Source: Nannocystis sp. (GTDB lineage Bacteria; Myxococcota_A; Polyangia; Nannocystales; Nannocystaceae). Taken from it: DNA of 64,000 nucleotides. The DNA is taken from positions 1 through 64,000 of the forward strand of contig NZ_JADJNN010000040.1 of assembly GCF_016714285.1 (NCBI RefSeq). The letters run 5' to 3'. Below, piece after piece: positions 57,273 to 64,000 of this stretch. The notes beneath the pieces were generated by a model. That model was given only the letters and a program-made list of their open reading frames with translations, was not told where the DNA came from and did no database searches. The position numbers and the translations under genes were made by a program. Position 1 is the first letter of the stretch, and each line of letters begins with the position of its first letter.

Positions 57273-58954
57273 ACGGGTTGGGGCTGGCTCTGGCGCCGCT
57301 GGTGATCGTCGGGCTGTGGGCGCTGCTCGTGCCGCTCGCGGGCGTGGCGGCGCGGGGGTGGTCGCGGGTGGTGGCGCTTTGCGGGGTCGGTCTGGCGCTG
57401 GCGGCTGCGGCGAGCCTGGTGGGTGAGCCGGGGCTGGCGCTGGGCGGCAGCGTGGTCGGCGAGGCACTGGTGGTCGATCGTCTCGGCCTCGGCTTCGACC
57501 TGGTGGTGTTGGTCGCGCTCGCGGTGCTCATCGCTGGTGAGCCGCCGGGGCCGGGCGCCGCGGCGCGGCACGGGCTGGTGCTGCTGGCGGGCACGGGGGC
57601 GCTGCTGTGCGCGCACGCGGGTGACCTGAGCGTGCTGGTCACCGGGCTCGAGCTGGCCTGCCTGGCCGCGGGGGCGCTGCTGTGGCTGGGCCGCGAAGCG
57701 AGCGGCGAGGCGGCGGGGCGCGCTGGCTTCACCTGGCTCATGGGACAGGGGCTCGCGGCGGGGCTGTTGTGGCTCGGTCTCGGGCTGATCTACGGGGCCA
57801 CGGGGACGACCCGGCTGGCCGAGCTGGGCGGGCGCATCGGCGCGGTGTTCCTGCGCTGGGGCGCGAGCACGGTGCAGGCGGCGGTCGACCTGCTGCACAG
57901 CAGCGAGCCGCTGGGCGCGTCGCTGATCTCCTACTCGCGCGACGCCGCGGTGCACGGGGCGGCGCCGGCGATGCTGCTGCTCCCGGGGCTGGGGCTCGCG
58001 CTGGTCGGGCTGCTGGCGCGGCTCGGGGCGGCGCCGCTGCAGTTGCTGGCGCCGGCGGTGGTGCAGCGGGGCAGCGCCGCCGCGGTCGGCACGACGCTGG
58101 TGTTGGTCCGCGTCGCCGCGACGGCGGCGATGCTGCGCCTGTTCGTGGCCGTGCTGCACGCGCCGCGCATGGTCTACGCGCCGTATGGTTGGGGCACCGC
58201 GGCGGGGCTGGTCGGGGGTTTGAGCGCGGTGGTCGGCGGTGTGGCGGCGGTGCGGGCAGTCGATCTGCGGCGGCTGCTCGCGTGGGCGTGGGTCGCCCAG
58301 GCGGGGCTGATGCTGGTCGGTATGCTCGCCGCGGCCGACTTCTACGCCCACGCCGGGGCGCGCTCGGGCGGGCTGCGCATCAGCGACCACGTCGACTGGG
58401 GGCAGGCCGCCGGCGACGCCGCGGTCGCGGCGGTACTGTTGTGTCTGGCGACCCACGTGCTGGCGAGTCTCGGTCTGCTCGCGGCGCACGCGGCCTTCGA
58501 TCGCGGTCGGGGGCTCGTCGACCTCGTGGGGCTGGGCCGTCGCGCGCCGGGTTCGGCGGCCGCGCTCGCCGTGTGTCTGCTCGGCCTCGCCGGCGCGCCG
58601 CCCACGGGGGCCTTCATCGCGCGGATGGCCCTGCTGCAGGCTGGTCTCGAGGACAGCAACGTGCTGGTCCGGGTCGCGCTGGTGCTGGGCTTGATCGCCG
58701 GGGTGGGCCTGGCCTGCGCGTGTCTGCGGGTGCTCACGCTGCTGTGGGCCCGGCCCGCGGGGGAGGAGCCGGTGCTCGGGCGCGGCTGGGCGCGGGCGTC
58801 ACTGGCTGTCCTTGCGGCCATGTTGTTAGCGACAGGTCTCTGGGGACAGGTGAGCGTCGAGGCGGCCCGGGCGGCGGGGGCGGGCGCCGGTCTGGCGCCG
58901 GGCAGCGCGGCCCGGCGCGCGTGGCAGGGCAGCGATGACGCTGCGAGTCGTTGA
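57269..58954 (+). CDS. nuoN: NADH-quinone oxidoreductase subunit N-like antiporter subunit
   Basis: 561 aa from a GTG overlapping the nuoM stop (GTGA). The helix DLSVLVTGLELACLAAGAL keeps the conserved GLEL Glu of NuoN, unlike the other subunits here. The segment GAAPLQLLAPAVVQRGSAAA matches the 'H.W.PD.Y.GAP..V' loop in place but not in sequence, and the following Lys is Arg. The C-terminal LAGAPPTGAFIARMALLQAG matches the NuoN 'lAGiPPtaGF..K' loop well. Last gene of the operon, followed by a hairpin. Confidence 0.75.
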   Translation: MNGLGLALAPLVIVGLWALLVPLAGVAARGWSRVVALCGVGLALAAAASLVGEPGLALGGSVVGEALVVDRLGLGFDLVVLVALAVLIAGEPPGPGAAARHGLVLLAGTGALLCAHAGDLSVLVTGLELACLAAGALLWLGREASGEAAGRAGFTWLMGQGLAAGLLWLGLGLIYGATGTTRLAELGGRIGAVFLRWGASTVQAAVDLLHSSEPLGASLISYSRDAAVHGAAPAMLLLPGLGLALVGLLARLGAAPLQLLAPAVVQRGSAAAVGTTLVLVRVAATAAMLRLFVAVLHAPRMVYAPYGWGTAAGLVGGLSAVVGGVAAVRAVDLRRLLAWAWVAQAGLMLVGMLAAADFYAHAGARSGGLRISDHVDWGQAAGDAAVAAVLLCLATHVLASLGLLAAHAAFDRGRGLVDLVGLGRRAPGSAAALAVCLLGLAGAPPTGAFIARMALLQAGLEDSNVLVRVALVLGLIAGVGLACACLRVLTLLWARPAGEEPVLGRGWARASLAVLAAMLLATGLWGQVSVEAARAAGAGAGLAPGSAARRAWQGSDDAASR

Positions 58955-59077
58955 GCTGGCCTTCGGGTCAGGTTCCGCGGGGGAAAGCGACTGGCTCGGA
59001 GGACGCGAGGTGCCCGGGCTGGTGGGTCAGGAGACCTGTCCTTTCGGGCAGGTGTAGCTTCGGTGCGACGAAACGCC

Positions 59078-59105
59078 GAAGGGCGCGCTGGTGGGCGCGC
59101 CCTTC
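59078..59105. terminator. GC-rich hairpin between convergent genes
   Basis: Perfect 11-bp arms GAAGGGCGCGC and GCGCGCCCTTC with a 6-base loop, in the 185-bp gap between nuoN and the convergent exported-protein gene. No T-run follows on either strand, so it would be a stem-only, possibly bidirectional, terminator. Confidence 0.6.
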
Positions 59106-59138
59106 TGGGGGACCGAGTCGCGGGCGACCCCGCCGGGG

Positions 59139-60164
59139 CTAGAAGCGGCCGCCGAGGACCAAGCCGCCGCCGCCGAGGGGGTTGGCGTTCGGGCGGAGGT
59201 TGACGTTCTTGGCGACGCGCAGGCCGTACTCGTTGATGATGCGGTTGCGGCGACCGTCGCGGATGAACATCGCGGTGCCGATGACGCCCATGAGGAGACC
59301 GGCGCCCTGCAGCGAGCCGGCGACTGCGAGCGAGTAGTCGTCGGTGGCGTACTTGGTGTGCTCCATCGCCATGAAGGGGCCGGCCACGGGGATGAACATG
59401 TCGCGGGAGAGCTCGCGACAGCGGCCGGGGTTGTGCATGCCGGGACAGCGGTCGTAGAGGTCGGCGGCGTTGCTGGCGGTCAGCAGGTACGAGACGCTGA
59501 ACACGATCCAGCCGGTGATCATCAGGCCCTTGCGGCGCGGCAGCGGCTTGAGCTGCTTGTAGGGCTTGTACTGCTGCGGCTGGGTGACGACCCGGGTGAC
59601 CACGCGCGGGGGCGGCGGGTAGCCGGGCGCGGTGTACGTGGGCGGCGGGGTGTACGTGGCCGGTGGGGTGTAGGGCTGGGCGACCACCGAGGGCGAGGTG
59701 GTCGCGTTGGTGGTCGTGCTGCTGGTGACGGTGGGCGTGGTGTCGGCGCTGACGTTCTGGTTGACGTCGGCCTTGGTCTGCGGCGAGGCGTCACCCTTGG
59801 GCTGGGCCGAGACCTGGATCTGCGGCTGCACCAGCACCTGGATCTGCGGCATCATGTAGATCGAGCCGGGGCTCAGCGGCAGGGGACCACCGGGCAGCGG
59901 CTGCATCTGCTGGGACTGGGTCTGTGGGCCGCCGGGGCTCAGCTGGGTCTGGGTGCCGGGAGACTGCTGCTGACTGGTGATGGGGGTTTGGCCGGGGACG
60001 GGCTGTGGCAGCGGGGCCTCGGGGGCCGCGGGGGCCGTGGCGAGTGAGCCCGCGGGGCCGACTGGGAGGGCCTCCTGGGCAGCGGCGGCGCTCGGCAGGA
60101 GCAGGCCGAGCACGACGAACGGAGTGACGAGACGAGCGACGGGGAGAAGACGGTTCCGCAGCAT
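59139..60164 (-). CDS. exported Pro/Gln/Thr-rich protein with C-terminal membrane region (341 aa)
   Basis: Start at the ATG 60,164, giving a signal peptide (LVTPFVVLGLLLPSAAAAQE, cleavage after AAA). A long low-complexity region follows: Pro/Gln (QTPITSQQQSPGTQTQ), Ser/Thr (TPTVTSSTTTNATTSPS) and YTPP repeats. Then a conserved-looking C-terminal ~130 residues with two hydrophobic helices (LMITGWIVFSVSYLLTAS, SLAVAGSLQGAGLLMGVIG) and one disulphide-like pair (CPGMHNPGRC). Resembles the many uncharacterised myxobacterial envelope proteins. The family name is unknown. Confidence 0.65.
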   Translation of the reverse strand: MLRNRLLPVARLVTPFVVLGLLLPSAAAAQEALPVGPAGSLATAPAAPEAPLPQPVPGQTPITSQQQSPGTQTQLSPGGPQTQSQQMQPLPGGPLPLSPGSIYMMPQIQVLVQPQIQVSAQPKGDASPQTKADVNQNVSADTTPTVTSSTTTNATTSPSVVAQPYTPPATYTPPPTYTAPGYPPPPRVVTRVVTQPQQYKPYKQLKPLPRRKGLMITGWIVFSVSYLLTASNAADLYDRCPGMHNPGRCRELSRDMFIPVAGPFMAMEHTKYATDDYSLAVAGSLQGAGLLMGVIGTAMFIRDGRRNRIINEYGLRVAKNVNLRPNANPLGGGGLVLGGRF

Positions 60165-60530
60165 GGCTTGGGCCCTACCTTCGGGGGAACTAAGGTGTGT
60201 GCGGGCCGAAGCGACGCCGACCACACCGGGAATCACTGTGGCAGATGGAGAACGAGGTCACCAGACAAAAAGTCATTAACTTGCCAGGCGCTCCGGGCGC
60301 AAATCGGGCACACGCGGGCCGGTGCCGACCGCAGGCGCTGCGGTGACATGCCAGTATGGCACGTGGGAGCGGGATCTCAGCGCAGTGGGGGCGCGCCACC
60401 GCAGGGTGCTGTGCCCATTCGCTGCAGCGCGGGCGGTCTGGCGCGGGGATCGGATGGACCTGTGTGCGTGTCACTCGGTCACTCGAAGCCGGGGGCGTAG
60501 ATGGCGGCCCACTGGCGGGGAACGATCGTG
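60165..60530. other. 365-bp intergenic region with duplicated gene end
   Basis: Between the exported-protein gene and the kinase gene (both on the minus strand). Apart from the duplicated kinase 3' end (60,478-60,527) I see no gene. It should hold the promoter of the exported-protein gene. Confidence 0.5.
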
Positions 60531-60574
60531 TCACTCGAAGCCGGGGGCGTAGATGGCGGCCCACTGGCGGGGGC
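60478..60574. repeat. 51-bp direct repeat of the kinase gene 3' end
   Basis: The segment starting tcactcgaagccgggggcgt and running through ggcccactggcgggg occurs at 60,478-60,520 and 60,529-60,571. The second copy holds the real stop codon and final residues (QWAAIYAPGFE); the first lies just downstream of the stop. Confidence 0.85.
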
Positions 60575-63500
60575 GGACGATCGCGTGGTCGACCATGGTG
60601 CGGTCGGCCTCGGCGATGAGGGCTGCGCCGGCGGGTCCGCCGATGCACTCGCCCTTGCGGCGGCGGGCGCAGGCGGCGTGCAGGACCATGTGAGCGGCGT
60701 CGAAGCTGGCGATGGCGGAGTCGAGGTGGGCGATGGCCTGGGCGCGGGCGCCGGTCCTCGCGGCGATGCCGGCGCGGATCAAGGCTGCGGCTGCGGCCGA
60801 GTCGCGGCGGCTCTCGCCGTCGAGGTCGAGCTGGCTGGCGTCGCGTTCGGCGGCCGCGAGCAGCACGCCCTCGGCGTGGGGTTGCTCGTGCGAGGCGGCC
60901 AGCGCGGCCGCGGCGCGCAGCTGCAGGCCGAAGATGCGGGAGAACTGCCAGTGGAGGATGTGTGAGCCCTCGACCGCGGCCCACTGCTCCGAGAGGCGCT
61001 GCCAGGCGCCGCCGCTGCGACCCTCGTAGAGATCGCAGAAGGTCTCGATGACGAGGGCGAGCATGTGCTGGAAGTGGAAGCCGTCCTGCGACCAGCGGCG
61101 GATGCCCGCGTGGACGCGGTCGCGGGCGCCCTGGACGTCGTCGCTGGCGAGCAGGGCGACGCCGGAGAACAGGCAGGCCCAGACCACGCCATAGAGATCG
61201 CCGGCGTCCTCGGCCTCGCGCAGCCAGGCGTGTGAGCGCGAGGCGAGATCGCCGATGTGGCCCATCATCATCAGGGCGCGGTGGGCCGACATCTGGGCGA
61301 TGGAGACCTCCCAGGCCGCGCCGGCGCAGCGCTCGTGGAGGAGCACGAGACCGGGCTCGAGCAGCTCGATGGTTGTTTGCCAGCGACCGAGGATGAGCTG
61401 GGCGACGCCGGAGATGATGTCGGTGAGGGCGATGAGGTAGGGGTCGGCGAGGGCGTCGGCGATCTTGCGGGCCTCCTTGATGAAGGTCGTGCCGCGCGAG
61501 ACGGCGTTGCTGGTGCCGCGCGAGATCATCATCATGCCGACGAGGGCGAGGCCGCGGGCGACGCGGCGGGGCTCGCCGGCTTGCAGGGCGAGCAGGAGGC
61601 CGCGCAGGACGAAGCTGTAGCCGCGGACGGGGTCGACGAAGGCGAGGCCCTTGCCGGCCGAGAGGCAGACATCGGTGCGCAGCAGCTCGGGGGCGGGGAT
61701 GTCGGCCTCGCTGGCGGCGCGGAAGTTGATGCCGCGCAGGCTCAGCTGGGTCGATCGGGTGATGATCGACATGTTGGCGCGGCTCGGGGTCGGCGGATAC
61801 GAGAGGCCGACCTCGGTGAGCACCGGGCGCAGCAGCTTGACGCCCTCGTCGATGCGGCCGCTGACCAGCAGCTGTTCGCAGGCCCGGCGGCGCAGCTCGA
61901 GCGCGAGGGCCGGGGGCTCGCCGGCGGCGGCCTCGATGTAGAGCGGGGCCGCCTCGCCGCAGCGGCCGGCGAGGACCAAGACGTCGGCGCGCAGGCGCAG
62001 CAGGTGGTGGCGCGGGGCGCTGGGCTCGGTCCAGGTGTGGGCGAGGCGGTAGAGCTCGGCGGCGCGGTTGAAGGCGAGGGCGGCGGCGGCTCGCTCGGCG
62101 GCGATGCAGGCGTAGTGGACGGCGCGCTCGGGGGCATCGGCGGCGTGGAAGTGGTGGGCGGTGACCTCGGGGTCGCCGCCCTCGCGCTCGAAGGCCTCGG
62201 CGAGCTTGCGGTGGTGGGTGAGCAGCAGCTGCGGCTCGACCTGCGCGAGCACGGCGTCGCGGACGCGGTCGTGGTAGCACTCGACGGTGTCGGCGTCGCG
62301 GGCCCCGTGGGTACGCACGAGGTGCTGCGCGCGCAGGATGCCGAGCGCGGTGTGGTCCTCCTCGCCGAGGCCGGCTGTCCCGAAGGCCAGGTTCTGCGGG
62401 ACCGGTCGGCCGGCGACGGCGACGACCTCGAGCAGGCGGCGCGCGGGGCCGGGGAGGCCGCGCAGGCGGGTGAGCACGAGCTGCTCGAGCGAGATCTCTC
62501 GGTGTTCGCCGCGGCGGCGCGAGTTGATCGCGTGGCGCACGAGCTCCTCGACGAACAGCGGGTTGCCCTCGGACTCGAGGGCGATGCGGGCGGCCTCGGC
62601 GAGCGCGGGGCCGTCGCTGCGGCCCATGCGGAGCAGGGCGAGCTGCTCGGCCTGCTTGTGCTCGAGCGGGGGGACGAACAGGTTGCGCACGTCGCCGCGC
62701 ATGCCGGGGCGCTCGTAGAGGCGCTGCAGCTCGCGCAGCATCGGCGACGCGGCGCCCTCGTCGCTGCGGTAGGAGCCGATCACCAGCAGGGCGGGGGCGT
62801 CGGGCGGGGTGAGCAGATCGGAGAGCAGGCGGGCGCTGTCCTCGTCGCCCCACTGGAGGTCGGCGATACGCAGGACCAGCGGGCGGCGGTCGGCCATGCG
62901 GGCCAGCAGCTCCTTGAGGCCGCGGAAGGCCCGGCGGCGGGCCTCCTGCTGATCGGGGCCGTCGAACACGCGTTGCGGGGCGTCGGCGACCAGTTGCACG
63001 CGCGCGAGCACGGGGAACAACCTGGTCAGCTCGTGCACGTCGCGGGGCATGAGCGCGGCGGCCTCGACCTGTGGCAGGCGGCGGAGGTAGTGGGTGAGGG
63101 AGTCGACGACGGAGTCGAAGGCCTTGAAGGGGACCGACTCGCGCTCGTAGCAGCGGCCGTGGAGGACGACGGCCTCGCCGCCGCGGCGGAGGGATCCAAG
63201 GAAGTGATCAATGAGGGCGGTCTTGCCGATGCCGGAGCCGCCGTGGACGTAGACGGTGACGGGGGCGCCGCGGCTGGTCGCGTCGTAGGCGTCGTGGAGG
63301 GCGGCGAGGAGCTCTTCGCGGCCGATGAGGGCGGGGGCCTGGGTGCTCGGGCCGCTGGGAGGTCGGCGGGGGACGGGGGCGCCGAGGGCCGCGGCGGCGC
63401 GGGTGAGCAGGTCGGTGCCGGTGAGGCGGGCGCTGGGGTCGCGGCGGAGGAGGCCCATGCACAGGTCGGCGAGGTCGGCGGGGGCCTTGGGGGCGAACTC

Positions 63501-64000
63501 GTGGACGTGGGGCGGGTCGTGCTGTTGCTTGGCGGCGAGGATTTTGAGCGTGCTGCCGAGGAAGGGGAGGCGGCCGGTGAGCGCCTCGTAGAGCATCACG
63601 CCGACGGCGTACCAGTCGCTGGCGGCGGTGACGGTGCGGCCGGCGGCCTGCTCGGGCGACATGTATGCTGGCGTGCCGAGGATGCCGTCGTCGAGGGTGG
63701 CGTCGATCGGCGCGGGGCCGCGGTCGCTGACGAGGCCGAAGTCGAGGATGACGACGCGGCCGCTGCGGGTGACGAGGACGTTGGAGGACTTGAGGTCGCG
63801 GTGGAGCTTGCCGGCGGCGTGCAGCGCGTGCACGCCGTTGACCAGCTGGGCGAGCGCGTCGCGCAGGCGGGCCTCGTCGAGCTCGGGCGGCGCGGCGGGC
63901 TGCGGGTCGTGCTCGGTGACGCTGTCCTGGGCGTCGGCGCCGTGCTCGGTGTCCTCTGGCTGTTCGGACATGTCCGATCGGACATATTGGCCGAAGCGCA
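60531..64000 (-). CDS. PknK-like Ser/Thr kinase with AAA/STAND ATPase and TPR region (5' end beyond window)
   Basis: The frame is open to the edge; the kinase N-lobe is missing, so the gene continues past 64,000. In the visible part: catalytic loop KLHRDLKSSNVLV, ILDFGLVSDRG (DFG), GTPAYMSPEQ and DWYAVGVMLYEAL are intact. Next comes an ATPase (LIGREELLAAL, Walker A GGSGIGKTALI, Walker B-like LVLRIADLQWGDEDS) as in PknK/MalT-type STAND regulators, and about 600 residues of TPR-like helices (AAALAFNRAAELYRLAHTWT). Such proteins are large signalling hubs, expanded in myxobacteria. No output DNA-binding domain is visible at the C-terminus. The linker near 63,970 contains the dispersed GGACATGTCC motif. 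Confidence 0.9.
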   Translation of the reverse strand, partial: RFGQYVRSDMSEQPEDTEHGADAQDSVTEHDPQPAAPPELDEARLRDALAQLVNGVHALHAAGKLHRDLKSSNVLVTRSGRVVILDFGLVSDRGPAPIDATLDDGILGTPAYMSPEQAAGRTVTAASDWYAVGVMLYEALTGRLPFLGSTLKILAAKQQHDPPHVHEFAPKAPADLADLCMGLLRRDPSARLTGTDLLTRAAAALGAPVPRRPPSGPSTQAPALIGREELLAALHDAYDATSRGAPVTVYVHGGSGIGKTALIDHFLGSLRRGGEAVVLHGRCYERESVPFKAFDSVVDSLTHYLRRLPQVEAAALMPRDVHELTRLFPVLARVQLVADAPQRVFDGPDQQEARRRAFRGLKELLARMADRRPLVLRIADLQWGDEDSARLLSDLLTPPDAPALLVIGSYRSDEGAASPMLRELQRLYERPGMRGDVRNLFVPPLEHKQAEQLALLRMGRSDGPALAEAARIALESEGNPLFVEELVRHAINSRRRGEHREISLEQLVLTRLRGLPGPARRLLEVVAVAGRPVPQNLAFGTAGLGEEDHTALGILRAQHLVRTHGARDADTVECYHDRVRDAVLAQVEPQLLLTHHRKLAEAFEREGGDPEVTAHHFHAADAPERAVHYACIAAERAAAALAFNRAAELYRLAHTWTEPSAPRHHLLRLRADVLVLAGRCGEAAPLYIEAAAGEPPALALELRRRACEQLLVSGRIDEGVKLLRPVLTEVGLSYPPTPSRANMSIITRSTQLSLRGINFRAASEADIPAPELLRTDVCLSAGKGLAFVDPVRGYSFVLRGLLLALQAGEPRRVARGLALVGMMMISRGTSNAVSRGTTFIKEARKIADALADPYLIALTDIISGVAQLILGRWQTTIELLEPGLVLLHERCAGAAWEVSIAQMSAHRALMMMGHIGDLASRSHAWLREAEDAGDLYGVVWACLFSGVALLASDDVQGARDRVHAGIRRWSQDGFHFQHMLALVIETFCDLYEGRSGGAWQRLSEQWAAVEGSHILHWQFSRIFGLQLRAAAALAASHEQPHAEGVLLAAAERDASQLDLDGESRRDSAAAAALIRAGIAARTGARAQAIAHLDSAIASFDAAHMVLHAACARRRKGECIGGPAGAALIAEADRTMVDHAIVRPRQWAAIYAPGFE

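Noticed and set aside
60190..62853. 887-codon minus-strand frame overlapping the kinase gene
   Set aside because: It is the wrong frame of the same strand; the kinase, ATPase and TPR motifs are in the overlapping frame.

Overview
The window looks like chromosome from a high-GC myxobacterium, most likely of the Nannocystis/Plesiocystis/Enhygromyxa group. The reasons are the Ser/Thr-rich lipoproteins with Cys-rich, FG-GAP or RCC1-like domains, the large Ser/Thr kinases fused to other domains, and the strongly GC-biased third codon positions. Many genes are broken by single-base indels, usually in short G/C or A runs, while the protein sequence resumes cleanly in another frame. I treat most of these as one gene with a probable sequencing or assembly error and give approximate positions.

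1-12 kb is a defence-island-like accessory region. It contains a lower-GC patch (about 1.1-3.9 kb) with a HEPN-domain protein, a metallophosphoesterase plus NACHT/pentapeptide/14xWD40 STAND protein whose two ORFs share one frame and are split by a single TAG, and an operon of small unknown genes behind a TIGR04255-family protein.

12.4-40.8 kb reads as one integrated element. It has a small helix-turn-helix protein at the left and a tyrosine recombinase with a C-terminal IS5-type (DUF4096-like) domain at the right, beside an FG-GAP lipoprotein gene that ends abruptly. The left arm (minus strand, 25.1 to 13.3 kb) carries a histone-H1-like KAAS-repeat protein, a giant N6-adenine methylase/SF2 helicase that appears to continue into a C-terminal DNA sliding clamp, a cysteine-rich lipoprotein and a large membrane-associated protein. 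The centre (25.2-25.5 kb) is non-coding and packed with GATGTC/GACATC motifs and two palindromes. The right arm (plus strand, 25.5-32.6 kb) is a tight operon of about eleven small genes, many with one membrane helix, including two adjacent beta-rich proteins, a membrane-anchored lysozyme/transglycosylase-like protein, two paralogous methyltransferase-like membrane proteins and an alpha/beta hydrolase. I see no tail, terminase, portal, relaxase or type IV secretion gene. The best hypothesis is a tailless, membrane-containing temperate phage or a derivative of one. A second plus-strand cluster (33.2-39.0 kb) encodes a hydrophobic Gly-repeat protein, a coiled-coil Zn protein, an acidic/coiled-coil protein, a PASTA protein and a subtilisin-SH3-transglycosylase fusion; it may be part of the element or a separate undescribed system.

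40.8-64 kb is host backbone: three lipoproteins, a CHAT-protease/kinase fusion, a multi-spanning membrane protein, tRNA-His, a DUF2058-like protein, a PilZ protein, Mpl fused to a GNAT domain, a nuoJKLMN operon whose subunits have lost most conserved membrane glutamates, a proline/glutamine-rich exported protein, and a PknK-like kinase/ATPase/TPR regulator that runs off the right edge.
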